From contig CAXBRK010000023.1 in the NCBI GenBank assembly GCA_963978155.1, forward strand, positions 1 through 23,702: DNA of 23,702 nt, given 5' to 3'. This document shows, one piece after another, positions 1 through 6,962 of this stretch (positions within the stretch are counted from its first letter, which is position 1; each line of letters begins with the position of its first letter). Source of the DNA: UBA8653 sp963978155. GTDB taxonomy: Bacteria; Planctomycetota; Phycisphaerae; Phycisphaerales; SM1A02. Under the pieces are notes generated by a model that was not told where the DNA came from, ran no database searches, and saw nothing but the letters and a program-made list of their open reading frames with translations. The translations under genes and the position numbers were made by a program.

Positions 1-724
1 TCGAATGTGAATTCACCTGGCATTCGAAGCCCTCTTGGTCAGTTGGGGAGTCCACTCGATCACGCAATGCCGCCAAAGCTTTCGCGGGGTCGTGGGGAAG
101 ATCAGAACGCAACCTTATGGCACGAGGGAGTGTTCCGGCGGTCACTGTACCGCCGGCCAGTCGACTCCAACGCCGAACCCAATGCAACACCAACAAGATG
201 AGTGCTGAACCTGCGATTGGAACCCCCCATGCTGGGAACTCGGACGGCACCGTTTGCCAATCGAAAGCCAACATGGCCAGAAACGATGAGCGGCGGCCTC
301 CGCGACCGTCCACCGCAACGGAAGGCCAGCGCCAGCCTCTGAGCTTCACCTTGGCACCTACGGGAGGACGCTCAGAAGGCGTCTTCATGTACACCGCGAC
401 GGTGCCGTGTTCAGTCGACACAAACCACTCTTCAAGATCACGCCAAGGGTGAGGAAACCCCCCGTGCTGGAGCACCTCCCCGTGCAGGGCGACAGACTCA
501 CCGACCTGTGCAGAACCCCAAGGCAGAGGCGTTACAGGCACCGACCAATCATTCGCTGACAGCACCGACGCCATCTCTGCTGAACGTGGATCTTGATGCT
601 CGGGAAGTTCCGCCAAGGTCGCGGGGTCAATTGGAGGACCGGCCAGTCCCACGGGGACAAAAAGCAGCCAGACCAGACAAAACGACACACGCCGCGATAT
701 CAATCGCGGCGTGGCGCTGGACAT
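1..724 (-). CDS. Partial exported/membrane protein of unknown function (runs off left edge)
   Basis: An uninterrupted reading frame of 241 codons runs from an ATG at 724 to the window edge, so the C-terminus is missing. The first 29 residues look like a signal sequence: a basic n-region (ISRR, residues 9-12) followed by a hydrophobic stretch (SFCLVWLLFVPVGLAG, 14-29). Residues 30-165 are a non-hydrophobic, Trp-rich, presumably periplasmic part. A second hydrophobic segment lies at about 167-182 (VPIAGSALILLVLHW), followed by a basic stretch (VRRWSRL) and a charged tail, consistent with a membrane anchor and a cytoplasmic end. I do not recognise the family. The first A of the ATG is the discriminator base of tRNA-Glu, and a terminator-like hairpin lies inside codons 4-12, so how it is transcribed is unclear. 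An in-frame GTG at 688 is a less likely start because it removes the basic n-region. Confidence 0.6.
   Translation of the reverse strand, partial: MSSATPRLISRRVSFCLVWLLFVPVGLAGPPIDPATLAELPEHQDPRSAEMASVLSANDWSVPVTPLPWGSAQVGESVALHGEVLQHGGFPHPWRDLEEWFVSTEHGTVAVYMKTPSERPPVGAKVKLRGWRWPSVAVDGRGGRRSSFLAMLAFDWQTVPSEFPAWGVPIAGSALILLVLHWVRRWSRLAGGTVTAGTLPRAIRLRSDLPHDPAKALAALRDRVDSPTDQEGFECQVNSHS
676..713 (-). terminator. Rho-independent terminator of tRNA-Glu, inside the next CDS
   Basis: A perfect 11-bp inverted repeat (CACGCCGCGAT / ATCGCGGCGTG, + strand 688-698 and 703-713) has a 4-nt loop. Read on the - strand it is followed by TGTCGTTTTGTC, a moderately U-rich tract. It begins about 10 nt after the tRNA-Glu 3' end, as expected for a tRNA terminator, but lies in codons 4-12 of the exported-protein gene. 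Confidence 0.7.
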
Positions 725-798
725 GACCCCAAGGGGATTCGAACCCCTGTTCCAAGGATGAAAACCTTGTGTCCTGGACCTGACTAGACGATGGGGCC
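724..798 (-). tRNA. tRNA-Glu (anticodon UUC)
   Basis: The - strand folds as a cloverleaf. The acceptor stem is GGCCCCA (798-792) with TGGGGTC (731-725), including one G-U pair, and the discriminator A is at 724. The anticodon stem CAAGG/CCTTG encloses the loop TTTTCAT, giving anticodon TTC (Glu). The T arm is AGGGG-TTCGAAT-CCCCT. No CCA is encoded. The gene has its own promoter (810-838) and terminator (676-713). Confidence 0.95.
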
Positions 799-809
799 TC
801 AGAAGGAAA

Positions 810-838
810 AGGATATCTGAACCAAAGATGCGTGACAA
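810..838 (-). promoter_or_regulatory. Candidate promoter of tRNA-Glu
   Basis: On the - strand, TTGTCA (838-833) and TATCCT (815-810) are separated by 17 nt, matching sigma-70-type -35 and -10 elements 5/6 and 4/6. The -10 ends 11 nt before the tRNA 5' end at 798. Confidence 0.55.
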
Positions 839-911
839 GTTCAACGCACGGCATCCAACCCAGAGTGACCAATATCGCACGCGATCAAAGTACCGGCAGT
901 TGGGCGTCCAG

Positions 912-948
912 AAACAAAAACCGCCCGAAGGCTCCGACTCCTTCGGGC
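912..948 (-). terminator. Strong rho-independent terminator (- strand)
   Basis: A 9-bp perfect stem (GCCCGAAGG 923-931, CCTTCGGGC 940-948) has an 8-nt loop. On the - strand it is followed by GG and then TTTTTGTTT. No - strand gene lies immediately upstream, which is why a short RNA is proposed. Confidence 0.8.
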
Positions 949-982
949 AGCTCCGAGGCCAGCAAATGCGGCCTTTGTTTGG
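912..982 (-). ncRNA. Candidate ~70-nt small RNA with intrinsic terminator
   Basis: Between tRNA-Glu and ahcY, the - strand carries a -10-like box TACAAT (994-989), with TGGTCA 17 nt upstream (1017-1012). About 40 nt downstream is a strong terminator. The predicted transcript (about 982 to 914) has a small hairpin, AGGCC (974-970) with GGCCT (960-956), then the terminator stem. No open reading frame fits such a short RNA. The 799-1207 stretch otherwise holds only the tRNA promoter and the ahcY promoter. Inference only; no known RNA family was recognised. Confidence 0.4.
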
Positions 983-988
983 AGGCGG

Positions 989-1017
989 ATTGTAGCATTT
1001 CAGAGGGCGGTTGACCA
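989..1017 (-). promoter_or_regulatory. Candidate promoter of the small RNA
   Basis: On the - strand, TGGTCA (1017-1012) and TACAAT (994-989) are separated by 17 nt. The -10 matches 5/6 and the -35 matches 4/6. Confidence 0.4.
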
Positions 1018-1143
1018 CGGCTCGAAGCCCTGAATTCTAGAAAACAACGCCAGCCAGCTGTCTCAAAACATGATGGATAGTCATTTATAACGTCAAACCA
1101 ACACCCGTAAGGGCTTAATTCTGCGGAACACTCACCTTAAGGC

Positions 1144-1168
1144 TATACTTCATCCGGAAATCCGGATG
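1144..1168 (+). promoter_or_regulatory. ahcY -10 box and adjoining palindrome (candidate operator)
   Basis: TATACT at 1144-1149 is a good -10 box; no convincing -35 lies 16-18 nt upstream. Immediately after it is an inverted repeat, CATCCGGA (1151-1158), AA, TCCGGATG (1161-1168), which would cover the predicted transcription start. It could be a repressor site or a 5'-terminal RNA hairpin. The leader to the start codon is only about 50 nt, too short for a typical SAH riboswitch. Confidence 0.45.
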
Positions 1169-1207
1169 GACCGGTTTCCACACGAACCATCTACCCAAGG
1201 ATTCAAC

Positions 1208-2704
<1,497 letters not shown>

Positions 2705-2775
2705 TCTCGCGGTATTGATCCCGCAGATTGATCCCGAGTTGGGGCCTTTGGAGGGCCCCCGTTGAAACGCTCTAC

Positions 2776-2810
2776 GACTGGCCCCGAATGTTCGGGGTCA
2801 GTCTTGTTTT
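2776..2810 (+). terminator. Rho-independent terminator of ahcY
   Basis: A 13-bp stem (GACTGGCCCCGAA 2776-2788 with TTCGGGGTCAGTC 2791-2803, one G-T pair, 2-nt loop) is followed by TTGTTTTGC. It contains the stop codon (2798-2800) of the convergent gene. A weaker GC hairpin without a T tract (GGGGCC 2741-2746 / GGCCCC 2754-2759) precedes it. Confidence 0.85.
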
Positions 2811-4018
2811 GCTTCCACTGATTCAGCAGCCTCGCGAGGCACTTCGATCTCAAACGAAGGAGACGATTGTCCATCCGCCGCGATCCAGCGTTTGATGACG
2901 GCCGCTTCCGATGACCAGCGGGCGGCGTCCAATCGCCTTTCCAAAAATCCTCGGTACAACTTGGTCAATGCTCGGTCACAACTCAGGAAAGCATCCACCC
3001 GAGCTTCCAACCCCTCTCGTTCGGTCTCAGGGCGTTCTGCGGGTTCAGGCAGACGCACCGCGCTGGGCGCAAATCGAACCCCGTCCAAAATCAGGGTCCA
3101 ATGCTCAAGGCCCGACGCGATCATCAATCCCGCTTTCCGGGGCCACTTGCCGTTCTTCAACCCCCGGCGTGCCTCTGGCGAGCGAGCTGGAGTGTTGGAA
3201 CGCAGCCCTTGATCACCACCCTTTTCCCAGGCGCAGCGCATGTCCAGAGCCTCAGTGATGGCGGCCTCCACCTCGTCTTCGGCGCCACGCTCGGCGCGGC
3301 ACCACAGATCGAGCAAGAACTCAGAGCCCAAGAAATCATGGGGATGCGGGGCCCGCCCCCAGCCCACGGTGGGAACCTGTCCGCCTTCATGGCCGCGAGG
3401 TGGCGGTCCAAATGGCGTCGGGGTGGCGTCTTCCAAATCCCGCAGAAGCCCGCGGGAGGCTGCAAACGACTCGGCGAAGACCCCCGCGGACTCGGGCTCG
3501 AGGTCCAGATCCAAGGTCAAGCGGGCCAAATCCACCAACGCGGTTCGGGCGGCATCGCTGGGGGTTGGCGCCAGCAGCACCCCCCCGGCCCGATCCCACA
3601 ACACTGGGAACATCCGACTGGAGCGGTGCAGTCCCGAAGTCATTTCGCGCCGGGCTCGATCATCGACTTCCTCTCGGGCGGCCTTCCGGATGGCAGACTT
3701 CGAACTGCCGGGTTCAGCCGCGCTCAACGCTTCCTCGTTTTGAAGCTGCCAGGCGCGGCGCAAATCGGCCGGCAACTTGAAGGCATCCAAACGAAACCCC
3801 ATCAACACCGCATCGCCGAACAGATTGTCGGCATCGAACGTTCGATCCAAAAGATGGCGTCCGCCACACCAGCCCGCGATGGTGTCCGGAGGGGCGACGT
3901 CGAACGACTCAGGGACCACCGCGTCCCCAAGTTTCGCAAACAACTCTGTCTCCGTGAGTTGTGGCGCAGATTTGACTCGAAACCTTTGCCACGCCGCTCG
4001 TCCTGATCGGAATCCCAT
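2798..4018 (-). CDS. RdgC-like recombination-associated protein (putative)
   Basis: The 406-residue protein begins MGFRSGRAAWQRF and contains VAPPDTIAGWCGGRHLLD, then a Lys/Arg-rich helical stretch (KSAIRKAAREEVDDRAR) followed by RSSRMFPVLWDRAGGVLLAP and a DLARLTLDLDLEP segment. This order resembles RdgC, a ring-shaped DNA-binding protein that modulates RecA, and in particular the longer planctomycete members as I remember them. The assignment rests on pattern memory, so the function is putative. The start is the ATG at 4018, matching the family N-terminus; the frame stays open further upstream, but that part overlaps purF and looks unlike the family. A TACGTT box lies 6 nt before the ATG and there is no convincing Shine-Dalgarno spacing. 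The gene is divergent from purF, and its last codons form the ahcY terminator. Confidence 0.55.
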   Translation of the reverse strand: MGFRSGRAAWQRFRVKSAPQLTETELFAKLGDAVVPESFDVAPPDTIAGWCGGRHLLDRTFDADNLFGDAVLMGFRLDAFKLPADLRRAWQLQNEEALSAAEPGSSKSAIRKAAREEVDDRARREMTSGLHRSSRMFPVLWDRAGGVLLAPTPSDAARTALVDLARLTLDLDLEPESAGVFAESFAASRGLLRDLEDATPTPFGPPPRGHEGGQVPTVGWGRAPHPHDFLGSEFLLDLWCRAERGAEDEVEAAITEALDMRCAWEKGGDQGLRSNTPARSPEARRGLKNGKWPRKAGLMIASGLEHWTLILDGVRFAPSAVRLPEPAERPETEREGLEARVDAFLSCDRALTKLYRGFLERRLDAARWSSEAAVIKRWIAADGQSSPSFEIEVPREAAESVEAKQD

Positions 4019-4024
4019 GCTCCA

Positions 4025-4030
4025 AACGTA
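4025..4030 (-). promoter_or_regulatory. -10-like box of the rdgC-like gene (leaderless candidate)
   Basis: TACGTT on the - strand lies 6 nt before the ATG at 4018, so the transcript would start at or next to the start codon. No good -35 was found at 16-18 nt. Confidence 0.35.
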
Positions 4031-4095
4031 CTGGGTTGGACCACCTCTCCGACCTTCGCGACAAGTTGTCCCCACCAGCAACTTGCCCAACTTGA

Positions 4096-4124
4096 TTGGC
4101 GCGTGTCCCCAACCCTCGTACGAT
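4096..4124 (+). promoter_or_regulatory. Candidate purF promoter
   Basis: TTGGCG (4096-4101) and TACGAT (4119-4124) are separated by 17 nt. Transcription from it would begin at about 4131-4134, at or next to the proposed TTG start codon, implying a leaderless mRNA. Confidence 0.45.
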
Positions 4125-4133
4125 TTGAATTCC

Positions 4134-6044
4134 TTGGGCGAGTCGATCCACCACGAATGCGGTTTGGCCTTCCTTCGGCTTCGTCGCCCGTTGTCGTGGT
4201 TCCGTGAGCACCACGGAGACGCGGCTTGGGGCCTTCGATCACTCGCCCTGCTCCTGCAAAAGCAACGCAACCGCGGCCAAGATGGCGCGGGGGTTGGCGT
4301 GGTCCGATTCGAGCATGGCCGTGGCGAGCCTTACCTCGCCCGAGCTCGCCGTGCTGGACCGGGCAACTTGGACCAATTGTTGGCGGTGATTTCGGAAGGG
4401 ATGGATCAGGTCAATGACCTGTCCGATGCCGAACTCGACGGCGCGAAAAGGCACAGTGTCGCTCCGTTTTTGGGTGAAGTGATGCTTGGCCATCTGCGCT
4501 ACGGCACCCACGGTGGACACTCCGAAGACCATTGCCATCCGCTGTACCGACGAGGAGATCGCCGCTCTCGAAGTTTGATGCTGGCCGGCAACTTCAACAT
4601 GACCAATGCGTCGGCCTTGTTTGATCAGCTCCTCCGCTACGGCCTCGATCCCATCGGAGAATCCGACACGCAAATCGTGCTCGAAAAGATCAGCCACTTC
4701 CTCGAAGTCGAACACCGGTTGATCGAACATGCATGCGGCGAAGGCTCCCTGCAGAATCTCTCGGGCCGAGCGTTGGCGGCTGAAATCGAAAACCAAATTG
4801 ACTTGGTTCGAGTGCTGGAAAAAGCTTCCACCATGTGGGATGGGGGATGGCTGTTCGGCGGACTTCTCGGACACGGGGATGCGTTCCTGTGTCGAGATGC
4901 GCGGGGCATTCGGCCAGGCTTTGTGTTGGAACGCGAATCATTCGTGGCGGCGGCCAGTGAACGAGCGGCGCTGGCCACGGTCTTCAATGCCCCAATGGAT
5001 GAAATTGTCGAACTGACTCCTGGGGAAGTCTTAGAGATCAAACGCAGCGGGGCCATTCGCCGCGAGGCCTACACCCCACAACAATCGCCCACGCGTTGCA
5101 CCTTTGAACGGATCTACTTCAGCCGAGGCAACGATCCAGACATCCATCGCGAACGACTTGAACTTGGAGAACGCCTCGCACCCCAAGTCCTTGAGCGTTT
5201 GGGAGAAGACGTGCACAACGCAGTGTTCTCCTTTGTCCCCAATACCGCCGAAACGGCGGCCGAAGGGTTGGCCCGGGCTGCCACCAAGTTGGTTCGACAG
5301 CAACACGCCGATCAACTCTGGAACGACGTCAGCAGCGGTACGGCCAAACGCGAACAGTTGGACGCCCTCGTGGAGCCCACCATCCGCGTGGAACGTCTGG
5401 CCCACAAAGACCAGCGCATGCGCACCTTCATCGCCAGCGATGCCACCCGCCGCGACTTGGTGCTGCACGTGTACGACGTCACCCGTGATTTGGTCCCCCC
5501 GGGATCCACGCTCGTCATGCTCGATGATTCCATCGTTCGTGGCACCACCCTGCGGGAATCCATCGTGGCCATTTTGGACCGACTGGAACCGGCCCGAATT
5601 CTCTTCGTGTCGAGCGCCCCCCAGATCCGCTATCCCGACTGCTACGGCATCGACATGAGCCAACTCGGGCGTTTTGTGGCCTTTCGGGCCGCCGTTTCGC
5701 TCCTCGAAGAACACGGAAAATCCGAGCTGTTGGAAGAAGTCGAGGCGGCCTGCCGCGAACAACTGGCCAGCGACCCGCATGCCCCGGTGAACCACGTCAG
5801 CAAGATCTACGATGCTTTTGATGATGCCACCATTTCTGAACGCATTGCCACCCTGCTGACCCCACCAACCGCCAAGTGCAAAGTGGAAGTGCTGTACCAG
5901 AGCGTGGCCGACCTTCAGGCGACCATGCCAGAGCACACCGGCACGTGGTACTTCGATGGGCAGTACCCCACCCCGGGCGGCCAAGCGGTCTTGCACCGGG
6001 CTTACCTCAACTGGCGGCGAAATTCAGACGAACGCTCGTACTGA
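4134..6044 (+). CDS. purF: Amidophosphoribosyltransferase, long HECG type
   Basis: This enzyme makes 5-phosphoribosylamine from PRPP and glutamine, the first committed step of purine synthesis. The N-terminal Ntn-hydrolase glutaminase domain has the nucleophile Cys9 in IHHECG, NRGQDGAGVGVV, LGHLRYGTHGG and GNFNMTNA. The C-terminal phosphoribosyltransferase domain carries the PRPP loop VMLDDSIVRGTT at about residues 461-472. At 636 residues it is much longer than E. coli PurF (about 505) and resembles the Bacteroidetes/planctomycete type, in which the Cys is near residue 9 after a short leader. TTG at 4134 places the Cys at exactly 9 and lies 9 nt after a -10-like box. TTG at 4125 is the alternative. 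No Shine-Dalgarno is visible. The frame is also open upstream, but that part overlaps the divergent gene. Confidence 0.88.
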   Translation: MGESIHHECGLAFLRLRRPLSWFREHHGDAAWGLRSLALLLQKQRNRGQDGAGVGVVRFEHGRGEPYLARARRAGPGNLDQLLAVISEGMDQVNDLSDAELDGAKRHSVAPFLGEVMLGHLRYGTHGGHSEDHCHPLYRRGDRRSRSLMLAGNFNMTNASALFDQLLRYGLDPIGESDTQIVLEKISHFLEVEHRLIEHACGEGSLQNLSGRALAAEIENQIDLVRVLEKASTMWDGGWLFGGLLGHGDAFLCRDARGIRPGFVLERESFVAAASERAALATVFNAPMDEIVELTPGEVLEIKRSGAIRREAYTPQQSPTRCTFERIYFSRGNDPDIHRERLELGERLAPQVLERLGEDVHNAVFSFVPNTAETAAEGLARAATKLVRQQHADQLWNDVSSGTAKREQLDALVEPTIRVERLAHKDQRMRTFIASDATRRDLVLHVYDVTRDLVPPGSTLVMLDDSIVRGTTLRESIVAILDRLEPARILFVSSAPQIRYPDCYGIDMSQLGRFVAFRAAVSLLEEHGKSELLEEVEAACREQLASDPHAPVNHVSKIYDAFDDATISERIATLLTPPTAKCKVEVLYQSVADLQATMPEHTGTWYFDGQYPTPGGQAVLHRAYLNWRRNSDERSY

Positions 6045-6132
6045 GTGGCCCCGTTCGGCACGGTCCCAGACCCCCGACCCCCTCTGAACGCACCGAATCA
6101 GCGATTTCTGGCCCGAATGGCCAGTCGCGGAC

Positions 6133-6161
6133 TTGACTCTTGGTCCAGATTTCGCGATGAT
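6133..6161 (+). promoter_or_regulatory. Candidate rpsD operon promoter
   Basis: TTGACT (6133-6138, 5/6) and GATGAT (6156-6161, 4/6) are separated by 17 nt. The start would fall near 6168, giving a leader of about 165 nt before rpsD. The 6045-6334 gap otherwise shows no gene and no clear purF terminator. Confidence 0.4.
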
Positions 6162-6165
6162 GGGC

Positions 6166-6185
6166 GGTTCGCCTCTGGGCGAATC
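6166..6185 (+). promoter_or_regulatory. Hairpin at the predicted 5' end of the rpsD leader
   Basis: GGTTCGCC (6166-6173) pairs with GGCGAATC (6178-6185), including one G-T pair, around a TCTG loop. No T tract follows. A second small hairpin, CCGCG-tcttt-CGCGG, lies at 6289-6303. Known S4 proteins autoregulate through their mRNA leader, so the leader could be a control element, but I see no recognised S4 site. Confidence 0.3.
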
Positions 6186-6334
6186 CGGAATCCAGGCACG
6201 AGGACGAACCCGTCCACCCGACCTCCGGAACATTGTTTGCACGCCGGCCCCAGGTCGGTGGATTCGTTTTCCTTGTCACGGATCCTCCCCGCGTCTTTCG
6301 CGGTCACGAGGTGCCCAACCCAAAGGAGCAGCCC

Positions 6335-6934
6335 ATGGCTCGCTACACCGGTCCCAAAGTTCGTCTCTCTCGTCGTCTCGGCGTTCCGATCGCAGATATC
6401 CCGAAGCACACCGCCAAGCGCCAGTTGACCCCTCCCGGTCTTCACGGCATGAAGCACAAGCGACTCCGCGACTACGGCGTCCGCTTGAACGAGAAGCAGA
6501 AGCTCCGCTACCACTACGGCATGCTCGAGAAGCAATTCCGTCGTGCCGTCGACGAAGCCGGCCGTCTCAAAGGCAACACCGGAGAGAACCTCTTGGTCTT
6601 GCTCGAGCGTCGACTCGACAACACCGTCCGCCGACTCGGCGTGACCCGTACCGTCTGGGCCTCCCGCCAAATGGTTGTTCACGGCCACGTGCTTGTGAAC
6701 GGCAAAAAGGTGGACCGCCCCTCGTTCATGGTGAAGCCTGGTGATGAAATCACCTTCAAGCCTCGCATCGAAAAGCTCGCCCGCGAGAACATGGAGTCCA
6801 TGGCTGGTCACGAAGTGCCCGGCTGGTTGGGCTTCAATCCCGCCGAGTTGAAGGCCACCGTCAATGCTGTTCCAGCCGTCGACGAAGTGCCATTTGATGT
6901 GAACACCAACCTCATCGTCGAGTTCTACCGCTGA
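6335..6934 (+). CDS. rpsD: 30S ribosomal protein S4 (zinc-free type)
   Basis: The 199-residue protein begins MARYTGPKVRLSRRLG and contains KQKLRYHYGMLEKQFRRAVDEA, LERRLDNTVRRLG and the S4 RNA-binding domain (ASRQMVVHGHVLVNGKKVDRPSF). S4 nucleates assembly of the 30S 5' domain and contributes to decoding fidelity. It has no cysteines, so it is the C-minus type without the N-terminal zinc site. AAAGGAG ends about 7 nt before the ATG. It is not next to other ribosomal protein genes or rpoA, but starts a cluster with a PpiD-like gene (28 bp gap) and a tRNA-binding protein gene. Confidence 0.97.
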   Translation: MARYTGPKVRLSRRLGVPIADIPKHTAKRQLTPPGLHGMKHKRLRDYGVRLNEKQKLRYHYGMLEKQFRRAVDEAGRLKGNTGENLLVLLERRLDNTVRRLGVTRTVWASRQMVVHGHVLVNGKKVDRPSFMVKPGDEITFKPRIEKLARENMESMAGHEVPGWLGFNPAELKATVNAVPAVDEVPFDVNTNLIVEFYR

Positions 6935-6962
6935 TTCCAGCGGTTTAACGGAGGACGCGCCC

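Noticed and set aside
7..726. Several + strand frames of 60-110 codons at the left edge
   Set aside because: They lie opposite the better-supported - strand frame, which has a signal peptide and runs without stops to the edge.
627..872. 81-codon - strand frame crossing tRNA-Glu
   Set aside because: It reads through the tRNA in another frame than the exported-protein gene and has no ribosome binding site or recognisable protein.
1090..1207. SAH or SAM riboswitch upstream of ahcY
   Set aside because: The leader after the -10 box is about 50 nt and shows only one short hairpin; no conserved riboswitch core was recognised.
3777..4133. N-terminal extension of purF
   Set aside because: The frame is open but antisense to the rdgC-like gene, and the family has only a short leader before the catalytic Cys.
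4019..4270. N-terminal extension of the rdgC-like protein
   Set aside because: It overlaps purF, is Arg/Cys/Trp-rich without similarity, and the family start MGFRSG is at 4018.
6045..6132. CTGGCC/GGCCAG inverted repeat (about 6106-6122) as purF terminator
   Set aside because: Six-bp stem without any T tract on either strand.
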